A stretch of DNA of 64,000 nucleotides from CAVSVP01 sp963731125. Its GTDB lineage: Bacteria > Pseudomonadota > Gammaproteobacteria > Competibacterales > Competibacteraceae. Below the pieces are notes generated by a model that was not told where the DNA came from, made no database searches, and saw nothing but the letters and a program-made list of their open reading frames with translations. Below, one piece after another: positions 27,911 to 37,829 of the stretch (position 1 is its first letter; every line of letters begins with the position of its first letter). The stretch is from the NCBI GenBank assembly GCA_963731125.1, contig CAVSVP010000024.1:1-64000 (forward strand), given 5' to 3'. The position numbers and the translations under genes were made by a program.

Positions 27911-30172
27911 ATGTCTAAAGCAATCTTTGTGACTTCTGAGAACCTGGAGCGGGTTCCGCTTAAGGTGTTCACCGAAAAAGCGTACCTGGACTACTCCATG
28001 TACGTTATTCTGGATCGCGCTCTGCCGTATATCGGCGACGGCCTTAAACCCGTGCAGCGGCGTATCGTCTATGCAATGTCCGAACTGGGGCTGACGGCGG
28101 CGGCTAAACATAAAAAGTCAGCCCGCACTGTTGGCGATGTATTGGGTAAATATCATCCCCATGGGGACGCTGCCTGTTATGAGGCCATGGTGCTAATGGC
28201 GCAGCCGTTTTCCTACCGTTATCCGCTGGTGGATGGCCAGGGCAATTGGGGTTCGCCGGATGATCCTAAATCTTTTGCTGCCATGCGCTACACGGAATCC
28301 CGGTTGTCACCTTTCGCCCAGTTGCTGTTGGCAGAGCTAGGCCAAGGCACGGTCGATTGGGTGCCGAATTTCGACGGTACCTTGCAGGAGCCTGCTCTGC
28401 TCCCTGCGCGCTTGCCCAACGTATTGCTCAATGGCACGACCGGTATTGCTGTGGGTATGGCCACCGATATTCCTCCCCATAACCTTCAAGAAGTAGCGGC
28501 GGCCTGTGTGCATTTGCTGGAATGTCCCGATGCGGATGTCGATGCGCTCTGCGAACACATCCGCGCTCCCGATTATCCCACTGGCGCCGAGATTGTCAGC
28601 TCTCCAGAAGAGATCCGCAGGTTGTATCGCACTGGTACCGGTACGCTGCGTATGCGGGCCCGCTATGAGAGAGAAAACGGCGATATTATTATTACCGTGC
28701 TGCCTCATCAAGTCTCCGGTGCCCGGGTGCTCGAACAGATTGCCGCTCAGATGAATGCTAAGAAGCTGCCTATGGTGGAGGATTTACGCGATGAGTCAGA
28801 TCATGAAAATCCCACTCGGCTGGTGCTCGAACCCCGCTCTAACCGGGTAGACGTAGATTTATTAATGGATCATCTGTTTGCCACCACCGATCTGGAACGC
28901 AGCTATCGGGTCAACCTGAATATGATCGGCATTGACGGCCGTCCTCAGGTCAAAAACCTCAGGCAGATTCTGGAGGAATGGCTGCAGTTTCGTACCACTA
29001 CCGTGCGCCGGCGGCTGCAGCACCGTCTGGCTAAGGTGGAAAAGCGCCTGCATATCCTGGAAGGGCTTCTCATTGCCTATCTTAACCTGGATGAGGTGAT
29101 CCGTATTATTCGTTTTGAAGAAAAGCCCAAGGAATCTTTGATTGCTCGCTTTCAGCTCTCCGACATTCAGGCCGAGGCGATTCTGGAAACCCGCTTACGC
29201 CAGTTGGCCCGCTTGGAGGAGATGAAAATTCGTGGTGAGCAGGGAGATCTGCTCAAGGAACAAGAACGCCTAAAAGCGCTGCTGGGTTCGGAGCGGCGTC
29301 TAAAGACGTTAATTCGCAAAGAGATTCAGGAAGATGCCAGAAAATACGGCGACCCACGCCGCTCGGCGTTGGTGGAGCGTCGTCCTGCCCAGGCGTTGGA
29401 TGAAACGACCTTGACCCCTAGCGAACCCATCATCGTCGTGCTTTCGCAAAAGGGCTGGGTACGGGCGGCCAAGCGGGAAGTCGATCCCGAATCCCTTAAT
29501 TATAAGGCTGGTGACGGCTTTTTGGCGCAAGTGCAAGGGCGTAGCAATCAGTCGGCGGTGTTTTTGGATTCCACGGGACGCAGCTATAGCCTGCCAGTGC
29601 ATAGCCTGGCTTCGGCACGAGGTTATGGCGAGCCCCTGACCGGGCGGCTTAGTCCGCCGGCGGGCGCGCGGTTTATCGATGTGCTGTTAGGTAGTTCTGA
29701 GGATCTTTACTTGCTGGCATCCAGTCACGGTTATGGTTTTGTTTGCACTTTTGATGAACTGCTGACCCGCAATCGGGCCGGCAAAGCAGTGTTGACGCTG
29801 ACGGAGAAAGCGGAGATGCTGCCTCCCGCTTTGGTGACGGCGATTACCGGCGATCGTCTGGTGGCGGCAACCAGCAGTGGACATGTGCTGGTCTTTCCTA
29901 TTGCGGAGCTACCGCAAATGGCTAAAGGCAAGGGCAACAAAATTATCCACATTCCCGTCGAAAAATTGGCTAACGGTGAGGAAACGCTGGTGGCGCTGGC
30001 CAGTGTGCCTCCGCCTGAGGGCGTGACGCTGGTTTGCGGTAAGCGCCGTCTGACCTTGCGGCCGGCAGATCTGGATCTTTACCAAGGAGAGCGGAGCAGG
30101 CGCGGTAAACTCTTGCCGCGGGGATTCCAACGTGTGGAACGCCTGATTGTAGGGGATGCCCAGGGCGGATAA
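27911..30172 (+). CDS. parC: DNA topoisomerase IV subunit A
   Basis: A 753-residue ParC of normal length. It has the winged-helix breakage domain (GDGLKPVQRRIVYAMSELGL), the HPHGD loop, catalytic Tyr127 in AAMRYTESRLS, a coiled-coil tower, and a C-terminal blade domain without the GyrA box. It decatenates chromosomes with ParE, which is not in the window. The residue matching E. coli ParC Ser80 is Ala (HPHGDAACYEA). ATG 27911 gives the usual N-terminus. Confidence 0.96.
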   Translation: MSKAIFVTSENLERVPLKVFTEKAYLDYSMYVILDRALPYIGDGLKPVQRRIVYAMSELGLTAAAKHKKSARTVGDVLGKYHPHGDAACYEAMVLMAQPFSYRYPLVDGQGNWGSPDDPKSFAAMRYTESRLSPFAQLLLAELGQGTVDWVPNFDGTLQEPALLPARLPNVLLNGTTGIAVGMATDIPPHNLQEVAAACVHLLECPDADVDALCEHIRAPDYPTGAEIVSSPEEIRRLYRTGTGTLRMRARYERENGDIIITVLPHQVSGARVLEQIAAQMNAKKLPMVEDLRDESDHENPTRLVLEPRSNRVDVDLLMDHLFATTDLERSYRVNLNMIGIDGRPQVKNLRQILEEWLQFRTTTVRRRLQHRLAKVEKRLHILEGLLIAYLNLDEVIRIIRFEEKPKESLIARFQLSDIQAEAILETRLRQLARLEEMKIRGEQGDLLKEQERLKALLGSERRLKTLIRKEIQEDARKYGDPRRSALVERRPAQALDETTLTPSEPIIVVLSQKGWVRAAKREVDPESLNYKAGDGFLAQVQGRSNQSAVFLDSTGRSYSLPVHSLASARGYGEPLTGRLSPPAGARFIDVLLGSSEDLYLLASSHGYGFVCTFDELLTRNRAGKAVLTLTEKAEMLPPALVTAITGDRLVAATSSGHVLVFPIAELPQMAKGKGNKIIHIPVEKLANGEETLVALASVPPPEGVTLVCGKRRLTLRPADLDLYQGERSRRGKLLPRGFQRVERLIVGDAQGG

Positions 30173-30347
30173 GAAAGAGAACTTTGCTGTAAAGGCTTGC
30201 GCCTCTGGGATATTGAGATCCAAGTCATGCTGCGGAATCGCATCCGCATCACCGCAATCTTTCGATTGGCTCTTGGCTATCCCATGGTAACTTTTTGTTT
30301 TAATTATCATTAATATGACCATCACTGAGATAGGAGAGAGTGACGAT

Positions 30348-30977
30348 ATGTCGTCTATAAAAAGACTCATTTCGGTTCGATGGGTTCGGTATTTACTGCT
30401 AGCCATCATTGCAACCATAATTTCATTGACTATATTAAATTTGTGGGCCAGCCGTCCCACACAGACAATTCTTACCGACCAAGTGCCTGATAATCCCAAT
30501 GCAACGGATAATACACCCTATGAGCTGGGGATGAAGTTCCAGAGTACTGTTCCGGGTTATATTACGATGCTTCGTCATTACAAGGCCGTTGATGAAACAA
30601 ACGCACCCGATGCCCACATCGGCAAAATCTGGGACGCCAACGGTAATCTTCTGGTCTCGGTCACGTTTGCCAACGAGACCACGGAGCAGGGTTGGCAGGA
30701 GCAGGTTCTGCTAAACCTGCTGCCGATTGAGGCTAATACCACTTATGTGGTTTCTGTCAACGTTAACAGCCACTATCCCTTCACCAATAGCGGATTGGCG
30801 ACACAAATTGTCAACGCTGACCTCAGGACGGTGGCGGACGGCCAAAATGGGGTGTTTGGTAATACCGGTCAATTCCCAACGCAGTCTTTCAACAACAGCA
30901 ACTACTTCCGTGACATCAAATTTATGCCGATGACCGATAAGCCGCCAACGCCGACGAAAAAAGCACCTGAATCTTAG
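30348..30977 (+). CDS. Membrane-anchored DUF4082 protein
   Basis: A 209-residue protein. One N-terminal hydrophobic helix (about residues 12-32) anchors a periplasmic or extracellular DUF4082 domain with the layout YELGMKFQSTVPGYITMLRHYK, HIGKIWDANGNLLVSVTF, LLNLLPIEANTTYVVSVN (each seen in part). The family is a beta-sandwich linked to surface carbohydrate proteins. ATG 30348 follows AGGAGAGAG. The stop TAG is formed at the left end of the IS1634 copy (TA|G at 30977), so the native C-terminus may have been cut off by the insertion. Confidence 0.7.
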   Translation: MSSIKRLISVRWVRYLLLAIIATIISLTILNLWASRPTQTILTDQVPDNPNATDNTPYELGMKFQSTVPGYITMLRHYKAVDETNAPDAHIGKIWDANGNLLVSVTFANETTEQGWQEQVLLNLLPIEANTTYVVSVNVNSHYPFTNSGLATQIVNADLRTVADGQNGVFGNTGQFPTQSFNNSNYFRDIKFMPMTDKPPTPTKKAPES

Positions 30978-31587
30978 CCCATCTTTGGCTCGCTGATTTT
31001 GAAATCTTAGCAAATTCAGTGAGTTGGCTCATTCGCAATGGCCATTATGGCACTACACGGTTGAGCCGAGGGGGGTGAGTTAGATCACCGTTTTGTGGGT
31101 TCGCCCGGGCCGATCGGAGACCCCGAGTGCATTGTAGATGAGTTGCTGGCGCGGTTCGGCCCGGGTGGTCTTGCGAACGTGGAGGGTTCTGCCATCCTCG
31201 CGCTGGAGCTGAACGGTGATGCGATCCTGGCCCTCGAGCGCGCGCCGGAGGCCTTCCCAGCTCAGATGGATATGACAGGCTTTGAGTTGAAAGCGCAGGG
31301 TATGGACCAGGTGATAGGCCAGTACTGAGATGAACAGATGGCCGCTGACGCGGTCAGTTTTGTAGTGAAACACCGGGCGCAGGCCGAGCTTGCGTATTCC
31401 AGCGAATTCGGCCACCTATTCCAGCGGAATCCGGCCGTTTAGTCCAACGGAAACCGGCCACCTATTCCAGCGGAATCTGGCCACCTATTCCAGCGGAATC
31501 CGGCCGTTTAATCCACCGGAAACCGGCCACCCAGTCCAAGGGAAAGCGGCCACCTGTCATGGCGGTGCGAAGCGGGTCTTTTTACTC

Positions 31588-32343
31588 TTACTGCGTATCG
31601 GTATGAGGTGTCAAGGTTGAATGACGTTTGCGCATGGATTCTCCTTTGAGGTTGAGCTTGTAGGCGTTGTGTACGAGCCGGTCAAGGATGGCATCGGCCA
31701 ACGTGGGATTGCCGAGGTGCTGATGCCAATGCGCCAGTGGGAGCTGGCTAGTGACCAGGGAAGAGCGAATATTAAAACGGTCATCCAGGATCTCCAACAG
31801 GTCCCGCTGCTGTTCATCGGTAAGTGGCGTCATGGACAAATCATCGAGGATCAACAAATCGGTCTTGGCGAACTCTTTGAGCAATTTATGGTAACGGCCG
31901 TCGCCCTTGGCGATGGCCAATTCGCGAAAGAGGCGCGGTAGACGCAGATAACCGGCGGTGAAGCCTTGCCGACAAGCCTGTTGGGCCAGCGCACACGCGA
32001 GCCACGTTTTTCCGACCCCGGTGGGGCCGATCATCAGGCAATTGAGATGCTCGCGTAACCACCTGCCGGTGGCGAGCTGGGTCATGAGGGCTTTATCCAA
32101 GCCGCGGGGCGCGCGGTAATCGATGTCCTCCAGGCAGGCATTTTGACGCAGTTTAGCTTTTGCCAAGCGGGCCTTCAGGCGGCGGCTTTCCCGCAGGGTG
32201 TATTCCCGGTCAACCAGCAGGCCCAGGCGTTCCTCGAAGCCCAGGGCCTCGATGTCAGGCATGTGCATCTGTTCCTCCAAGGCCTGGCGCATACCGCTCA
32301 GGCGCAACTGCTGGAGTTTCTCCAAGGTGGGATGGGTCAGCAT
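31588..32343 (-). CDS. istB: IS21-family helper ATPase IstB
   Basis: A 251-residue AAA+ protein. Walker A is GPTGVGKTWLACALA (about residue 105), Walker B is LLILDDLSM, with sensor residues in RSSLVTSQLP. It acts with IstA, remodelling target DNA and stimulating transposition. Its start lies 50 bp after the istA stop. Confidence 0.92.
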   Translation of the reverse strand: MLTHPTLEKLQQLRLSGMRQALEEQMHMPDIEALGFEERLGLLVDREYTLRESRRLKARLAKAKLRQNACLEDIDYRAPRGLDKALMTQLATGRWLREHLNCLMIGPTGVGKTWLACALAQQACRQGFTAGYLRLPRLFRELAIAKGDGRYHKLLKEFAKTDLLILDDLSMTPLTDEQQRDLLEILDDRFNIRSSLVTSQLPLAHWHQHLGNPTLADAILDRLVHNAYKLNLKGESMRKRHSTLTPHTDTQ

Positions 32344-32393
32344 GTGGCTCTCCTCGTCCCCTGTCAGCGCGTCGTGGCAGGGGAACGTTACGG

Positions 32394-33935
32394 TTAGTGG
32401 TAGTAATCCGCGCCACGCACATTCTCGTGTGTCACGGGCTCTGGGGTGGCCGCAGGTTCCGGCAAGGGCTGGCGGTCCAGCCCCTGTTTCAGGATGGACT
32501 CAATGCTGCGGTAACTGGCGGTCCCTAACGCTAAAGCGCGGGCACAGGCGGCTTCCAAGCGGGCCTCGCCGTAGCTCTTGCCCAGGCGCATGACGCCATA
32601 GCACGCGTTATAGCCTTGCTGGGGAAAGGGCCGGGAGGCGAGAATGTGCGCGATGACGGTGGCGGTCGCCAGCCCCGTTTTTTCGGCCCAGCGAATAAAG
32701 CGCTGCGGCGTCCATTCCAGGTAGTGCTGATGGGACGGGGGGAGGTGCTCACGCAACGTGGTGTAGCGTCCTGGATGGTGACTCCGCCGATGGCTGGCCA
32801 CCCGGGTTCCTTTCGCAAAAAGCTCCACGGTGGTCGCGCTAAGGCGCGCATCCAGTTGGCGTTTCACCAGCGTGTAGGGGACCGAATAATAATGCCGGTC
32901 CACCTCGACATGGCTATTCGGCGCCACACGGACCTTGAGCCATTCCGCGTAGCGGTAGGGTTCGGCGGGCAAGGGCTGCAGCGCCGGGTAATCAATTTGC
33001 GCAAACTGCGAACACCGCGAACCGGGCAACTTTTTAAAGGGACGCTGGTTGAGTTCCTCAAGCAGGCGGCGAATGTGGGCATTCAATTCCGCCAGAGCAA
33101 AAAAGCGATAATGGCGCAGCTTGGCCAGAATCCAGCGTTCTGCCAGCAACACGCCATTTTCCACTTTGGCCTTATCCCGGGGTTTGGCGCAGCGGGCTGG
33201 CACAACGGCTACTCCATAGTGCACACTCATGTCCTGATAGGTCTTGTTGAGGTCCGGGTCATAACGGTGGGCCTTAGTCACCGCCGCACGTAAATTATCC
33301 GGCACCAGGATTGCTGGGCAGCCACCGAGATAGTGGAAGGTGCGCACAGGCGAGCCTATCCAGTCCGCCAGCCCCTGGGTCCAGGTCGCTTCGGCATAGG
33401 TGTAGTTGCTAGCGCCCAGCACCGCGACAAACCGCTGGGCCTGGCGTTCTTCCCCGGTGGTACGGTCAATGAGGGCGACCGTTTGGCCGGCATAGTCAAC
33501 AAACAACTTCTCGCCGGCGCGATGCTCCTGGCGCATGACCACGTCCAGCTGGCGCTGCCAATCCCGATAGCGATGACAGAAACGGCTATACTGGTATCCT
33601 TCTGGGTAAATCGCCTTGTACTCCTGCCACAGCAGGAATAGCGTCACCCCTTTGCGCTTGAGTTCTCGGTGAATATCCTCCCAGACGGGTAGGGGCCGTG
33701 ATTCAACCGATGGGCCGGCAGCGGGTGGAAACAAGCGCTGCTCCAAGGTGGCCTCATCCAGGCCCTCGGGCAACGGCCAGTGCAATCCCGCCGCCTCGGC
33801 ACGACGCAGGTAATCCGCTACCGTCGCCCTCCCAATCCCACAACTGGCCGCTATTTGCCGGACACTACAACCATTGGCCCATTTCAATCTCAGGACCTCT
33901 TTGACTTTTCTCATGGTCAACCTCTCGCGTGGCAT
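32394..33935 (-). CDS. istA: IS21-family transposase IstA
   Basis: A 513-residue transposase. The N-terminal HTH is at about 10-45 (CSVRQIAASCGIGRATVADYL). The integrase core has DDE residues in LFVDYAG, LVPDNLRAAV and DKAKVENGV, then a C-terminal beta-barrel with VDRHYYSVPYTLV. ATG 33935 follows AGAGGTG; starts at 33953 (TTG) and 33914 are possible. The frame is intact, so the element may be active. Confidence 0.92.
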   Translation of the reverse strand: MPRERLTMRKVKEVLRLKWANGCSVRQIAASCGIGRATVADYLRRAEAAGLHWPLPEGLDEATLEQRLFPPAAGPSVESRPLPVWEDIHRELKRKGVTLFLLWQEYKAIYPEGYQYSRFCHRYRDWQRQLDVVMRQEHRAGEKLFVDYAGQTVALIDRTTGEERQAQRFVAVLGASNYTYAEATWTQGLADWIGSPVRTFHYLGGCPAILVPDNLRAAVTKAHRYDPDLNKTYQDMSVHYGVAVVPARCAKPRDKAKVENGVLLAERWILAKLRHYRFFALAELNAHIRRLLEELNQRPFKKLPGSRCSQFAQIDYPALQPLPAEPYRYAEWLKVRVAPNSHVEVDRHYYSVPYTLVKRQLDARLSATTVELFAKGTRVASHRRSHHPGRYTTLREHLPPSHQHYLEWTPQRFIRWAEKTGLATATVIAHILASRPFPQQGYNACYGVMRLGKSYGEARLEAACARALALGTASYRSIESILKQGLDRQPLPEPAATPEPVTHENVRGADYYH

Positions 33936-34912
33936 AGGCACCTCTTTTCGCAATGAAAAAAGGTGCAGGGTAACTTGGGTTATCCCACTTCGCCTATGCC
34001 ACCTACCAGGGTGGCCGGAATCGCTTGGAACCGGTGGCCGGTTTGGCCTGGAATCAGTGGCCGGATTCGATTGGAATGAATGGCCGGTTTATGTTGGAAT
34101 CAGTGGCCGAATTGCCCCGGAATATGCACCGAGCTCCGATTTGAGGGCGCGGAACACCGCCTCCAAATCGGTGAGCATGGTGTAGGTCTGCCACCGCGTC
34201 GCCTCATCCCACTGATCGTGATTGGTGCGCAGGCAATACACACCCGGATGCGTGGCCTCGGTTGAGGTGGTTCGCTGCCAGGTGATCGCGGTGGCCTTGG
34301 CGGTGGCCGGATCGTGCTCGACCTCGATAGCATAGGGTTGCGCCACGCGGGCATACTGTTGTTTGAACCGCCCGAGCCGCTGCAGCCCCTTACCGTAATC
34401 TTTGACGGTACGCTTTTTGTGCAGCCCCTCATCGAGCTTTCTCAGCGCGGCTTCGAAGCGTTGCGCCAGGCGCTCATCGATGCCCCGGTCTTTGTGTTCA
34501 CGTTGGGCGGCGTGACAGTACAACTCCACTGCGTCGGTGTCGGGGTTGATCACGCGTTGAATGCGGATGCGCTGCGGCCCCTCAGCGCGCACCGTGACGG
34601 CGTGCTGCTCATCGAATTGGCGGTGGCGCTTGCGGCTGACCACGATGTAGCGATAGGGCTGGGCTTTCAACCACGCCACATTCTCTTCGGTGGCCAAACC
34701 GGCATCGAGCACCACGGTCGGCGCGCGGGGCGCGTCCTTGGCGCTCAGCCGCTCGATCATCTTGGCCAAGGTGGCCGGTTCGCTGACATTGCCGGGCAGG
34801 ATGTCGGTTTTTTTCACGAACCCACTGCCATCGAGCACCAGCGCCAGGGCCACCAGCGGACAATCGCTGCGCTTTTCCTTGGACTTGCCTCGCTAGCCTG
34901 GGCATTGGCTAG

Positions 34913-34999
34913 AGGCTGTTGAAAATGCTCCGATCGTTCAGATAAGGGGTTATTTAAAAGCCTCTTGAAATTGTTCGATCAGGGGTTTGGCAACAGCCT
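34913..34999. repeat. 87-bp miniature element, copy A, inside a transposase gene
   Basis: The ends AGGCTGTTG (34913) and CAACAGCCT (ending 34999) are inverted, with TAG directly repeated on both sides (34910-34912, 35000-35002). On the minus strand its first half (AAACCCCTGATCGAAC) matches copy B at 51499-51598. The 3-bp duplication and GGCTGTTG ends are reminiscent of some IS5-family elements. It interrupts the IS1634 transposase. Confidence 0.75.
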
Positions 35000-35905
35000 T
35001 AGCCTCGCCCTCGAAGTAGGGGTTGGTCAGGTCGTACAGGGGGATCACCTGGTCGAGGTCGAACAATTGCCGTTCGCGCTCGAACAGGAGTTGTTCCAGG
35101 GCGGGTTTATGCCGCCATAAGTGATCGGAGGCTTGGTCGAGCTGTTTGAGCGCCAGGCGCTCGAAATCGTAGTCGAGCAACTCTCCCACCCCCGAGCGCT
35201 GTTGCAGCCACTGGTGGGTGGCCAGCTCGCTACCGGGGTTGACCATCCGCCCGATGAGTGTGCCCAGCGCCGCCTTTTGCTGGACCCCGTTCAGGCCCAA
35301 CGCCTCGAGCTGAGTATCCAAGCCCAGTTGGCGCACCGCGGCCAGCGCCACGTGCTCGAGTCCGACGCTGTGCGGGCGCATCAGCTCCAGGGTGTTGACA
35401 TCAACCGTCTGATAGTCCGCCGCCGTTGGGGCTTCGGTCGCCTCACCCCAACCGGCTTTAGCTTGAATCACCAACGCCGCATAGCGTGGCGCCGCCGCTT
35501 CCCAGCGCGGTTCCAGCACCACCACGAACAGCTCGTTCTGCCCGCTGAGGATCTGTTCGATGCGCTGGGCCAACCCCGCCCATTGCTCTTGGGGCACCTC
35601 GAAGTGCCGCCCCAGATTGATCACGGTGCGTTGGCGAACCCCCTCGACGGTGCGCATCGATTCCACCAGGCGGTAGGTGAAGTAGGCGTCGCCACCGCGG
35701 CGCGATTTGATCGTGGTGCGTCTGATGTACATGAACGCACCCTATCGCTGGAACGAGCGGGAGTCAATCTGGGTGACTCATATTATGGCACTACAACCGA
35801 TTTTCAAAAAAACACGATATTGATTTTATTATATTTTCAATATTGAGAAGGGGGCAAAATAACCGAAAATCAGCCGACATCAAGGGCAAATGGTCAAAGA
35901 TGGGT

Positions 35906-36320
35906 TAGTCTTACCCGATTTTCTGCATCATGCCTTAAGGCAATGAAATAGACTTCTAGTTAAGAGCCATGCCCTCTCTTTGAGGGTTCATCGGCTCCCT
36001 AGCCTGTCTGAGCCAGTCTCTTTCCCATGCTCATAGCGTGACGGCAGTTTGAATGGCTAGCGCCGTTCGTGCCATCTCGACTGCAGTTGTCTGCTAAACC
36101 CCGTTTCCCTTTTCTCATCCGGTGAAATTCTCGATCAGCCTGTTGATGGTTTATGGCCGAACCCGATGGCTGTTAATCGCTTTAGTTTATTCGGCGGTTT
36201 TCGGATATTAAAAGTTGTTTGATAATGTTTTATTTTGCATATTTTACAAAAAAATTCATTTTATTGCATTTTCTTCCATTTTTTTTTATGGTTTGCTGAT
36301 CTATGACGGATTTCTGATGC
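35906..36320. other. Leader region of the tup operon
   Basis: This 415-bp gap precedes tupB. The last 100 bp are strongly AT-rich and contain the motif described at 36235. I looked for a Moco-type riboswitch and found no convincing consensus. Confidence 0.45.
36235..36248 (+). promoter_or_regulatory. Candidate operator upstream of tupB
   Basis: TTGCATATTTTACA is repeated exactly, in the same orientation, at 40747-40760 upstream of yqeC/aldB. The sites share the AT-rich setting. It lies 73 bp before the tupB start, where a repressor or activator could act. A binding protein is inferred, and the HTH regulator at 43639 is the obvious candidate. Confidence 0.5.
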
Positions 36321-37022
36321 ATGTTCAGCGATGCCTTTAACACAGCTTTCCGGCTTATCGTGACGCTGGACCCTGAGTTAGTGGCCATCGTTGCGCTGTC
36401 CTTGCAGGTCAGCCTTACTGCCGTCGGTTTGGCAGCCTTTATCGGCTTGCCGCTCGGTGCGTTAGTGGCGGTGTTTTCCTTTCCAGGGCGCGGTTTCGTT
36501 ATCGCCGTGCTCAATACCTTGATGGGCTTACCACCGGTGGTCGTGGGGTTAGTGGTTTATCTCCTGTTATCGCGATCCGGTCCCCTCGGGGAACTGGGGC
36601 TTTTGTTTACGCCGACGGCCATGGTCATCGCGCAATGCATACTGGTCACGCCCATTATTGCGGCGCTGACCCGGCAGACGGTCGCCGATCTCTATGAGGA
36701 ATACGCCGAACAGCTGCATTCGTTGGGTGTTGGTCCGCTGCGCGCGATGCCTACCCTGCTCTGGGACGGACGCTTTAGCTTATTGACTGCATTGCTGGCT
36801 GGATTTGGCCGCGCTAGTGCTGAGGTTGGTGCCGTGATTATCGTGGGCGGCAATATTAACCACGTCACCCGGGTAATGACGACCGCCATTGCGTTGGAGA
36901 CCAGTAAGGGCAACCTAGCGCTGGCGATGGGTTTAGGCATTATCCTGCTGACCCTGGCGCTGGCGATCAACGCGGTGGCGCTGCTGGTGCAGCGTACGGC
37001 ACAACGGGTACAAGGTGGATGA
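36321..37022 (+). CDS. tupB: Tungstate ABC transporter permease
   Basis: A 233-residue inner-membrane permease with about five to six helices. The EAA-like loop for ATPase contact is YEEYAEQLHSLGVGPLRAM. The segment ASAEVGAVIIVGGNINHVTRVMTTAI (seen from ASAEVGAVIIVGG) is typical of TupB-type permeases rather than ModB. The gene overlaps tupC by ATGA. Downstream genes tupC and tupA complete the transporter. Confidence 0.88.
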   Translation: MFSDAFNTAFRLIVTLDPELVAIVALSLQVSLTAVGLAAFIGLPLGALVAVFSFPGRGFVIAVLNTLMGLPPVVVGLVVYLLLSRSGPLGELGLLFTPTAMVIAQCILVTPIIAALTRQTVADLYEEYAEQLHSLGVGPLRAMPTLLWDGRFSLLTALLAGFGRASAEVGAVIIVGGNINHVTRVMTTAIALETSKGNLALAMGLGIILLTLALAINAVALLVQRTAQRVQGG

Positions 37023-37789
37023 ATCAGCTTACACGGATCTACAACAACCGCGCAGACGAGCCGCTGCCATTGGATGGTTCCATTTTGCCGCTGTGTTTGG
37101 AGAAGGTTTGTTTCGCCAGCAGCGGTAGGCTGCTGCTGGATCATATCTCTCTGCAGTTGGGCTACGGCTTGCGCACCGTCGTGCTGGGTGCGAATGGAGC
37201 CGGTAAGAGCCTGCTGCTGCGCCTTTGTCATGGATTGCTACAGCCAACCGCCGGCATGCTCCGCTGGGCGGTAAATGACACCCGCACGCTACGCCATAAC
37301 CAGGCGATGGTATTTCAGCGCCCGGTGCTGCTGCGCCGTTCGGTTACCGCCAACGTGGCTTATGCCTTAGCGGTACAGGGAATACCGCGCAATTCCCGCC
37401 GCCAGCTGGTCAACCGTGCCCTGGAACAGGTCGGATTGAGCGCGCTTGCCCATCAGCCGGCCCGGGTGTTGAGCGGCGGCGAACAGCAGCGGCTGGCTTT
37501 GGCTCGCGCCTGGGCGTTGCGGCCGCAGGTATTGTTCCTGGACGAACCGACGGCCAACCTTGATCCCAGCGCTACTCGTCTGATTGAGCATATTATCGAC
37601 GTCATTCATCGCGACGGCACCAAGATCGTAATGACCACCCACGATCTCGGTCAAGCACGTCGCCATGCCGATGAGGTGGTGTTTCTACATCGCGGCCGGC
37701 TGCTGGAACATACGCCGGCGGCGCGCTTTTTTACCCGACCGAAGAGCATTGAAGCAAAGGCGTTTCTGGCCGGTGATTTGTTGGCGTAA
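37019..37789 (+). CDS. tupC: Tungstate ABC transporter ATP-binding protein
   Basis: A 256-residue ATPase: Walker A GANGAGKSLLLRL (about residue 60), signature LSGGEQQRLALARA, Walker B VLFLDEPTANLDP, and H-loop VMTTHDLGQARRHA. It powers uptake through TupB. The usual ModC C-terminal TOBE domain is absent, as in TupC proteins. It starts inside the tupB stop (ATGA). Confidence 0.9.
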   Translation: MNQLTRIYNNRADEPLPLDGSILPLCLEKVCFASSGRLLLDHISLQLGYGLRTVVLGANGAGKSLLLRLCHGLLQPTAGMLRWAVNDTRTLRHNQAMVFQRPVLLRRSVTANVAYALAVQGIPRNSRRQLVNRALEQVGLSALAHQPARVLSGGEQQRLALARAWALRPQVLFLDEPTANLDPSATRLIEHIIDVIHRDGTKIVMTTHDLGQARRHADEVVFLHRGRLLEHTPAARFFTRPKSIEAKAFLAGDLLA

Positions 37790-37829
37790 GTCTTTTTTGT
37801 CACAACAACCCATAGAGGAGGATAATTCA

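Larger units (their letters stand above)
31391..34128 (-). mobile_element. IS21-family insertion sequence (complete)
   Basis: The element is 2738 bp. It is flanked by the 7-bp direct repeat CCGAGCT (31384-31390 and 34129-34135). The ends start TGCGTATTCCAGCGAATTCG and, inverted, TGCATATTCCGGGGCAATTC, with the 5'-TG typical of IS21. Both ends hold several subterminal repeats of the type TATTCC-x-GCGGAATCCGGCC (31391-31560 and 34005-34128), expected transposase-binding sites. istA and istB are both open. Confidence 0.93.
31080..35732 (-). pseudogene. IS1634-family transposase, split by two insertions
   Basis: N-terminal piece 35732 to about 35003 (MYIRRTTIKSRRGGDAYFTYRLVES at the start, seen to RGGDAYFTY; later NPYFEGEAK), middle piece about 34909 to 34136 (LALVLDGSGFVKKT, VVLDAGLATEENV, LEAVFRALKSELG), C-terminal piece 31390 to 31080 (LRPVFHYKTDRVSGHLFISV, DRPGRTHKTVI). 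The gap between N and middle is the miniature element plus a local frameshift and stop near 34895. The gap between middle and C is the IS21 element. Joining the last two at the target duplication restores SELG-LRPVFHYK. Confidence 0.9.
30977..35905 (-). mobile_element. IS1634-family insertion sequence, copy 2, carrying nested insertions
   Basis: The outer ends are GCCCATCTTTGGC at 30977 and, inverted, ACCCATCTTTGACC ending at 35905. The layout matches copy 1 (6043-7990): long leaders outside the transposase and terminal (A/G)CCCA. Within it lie an IS21-family element (31391-34128) and an 87-bp miniature element (34913-34999). Without these it is about 2.1 kb. Its transposase is broken in three pieces. 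Confidence 0.72.

Noticed and set aside
31391..31560. Repeated GGCCACC / TATTCCAGCGG units resembling a small CRISPR-like array
   Set aside because: The units are subterminal IS21 repeats at the element end; no spacers of uniform length and no cas genes.
31044..35795. ATTATGGCACTACA repeated at 31044 and 35782, suggesting IS1634 target duplication
   Set aside because: 14 bp is too long, and the real ends pair farther out at 30977 and 35905; the same kind of inner motif occurs in copy 1.
36000..36320. A Moco-type riboswitch in the tup leader
   Set aside because: No conserved core found; a covariance-model search would decide it.
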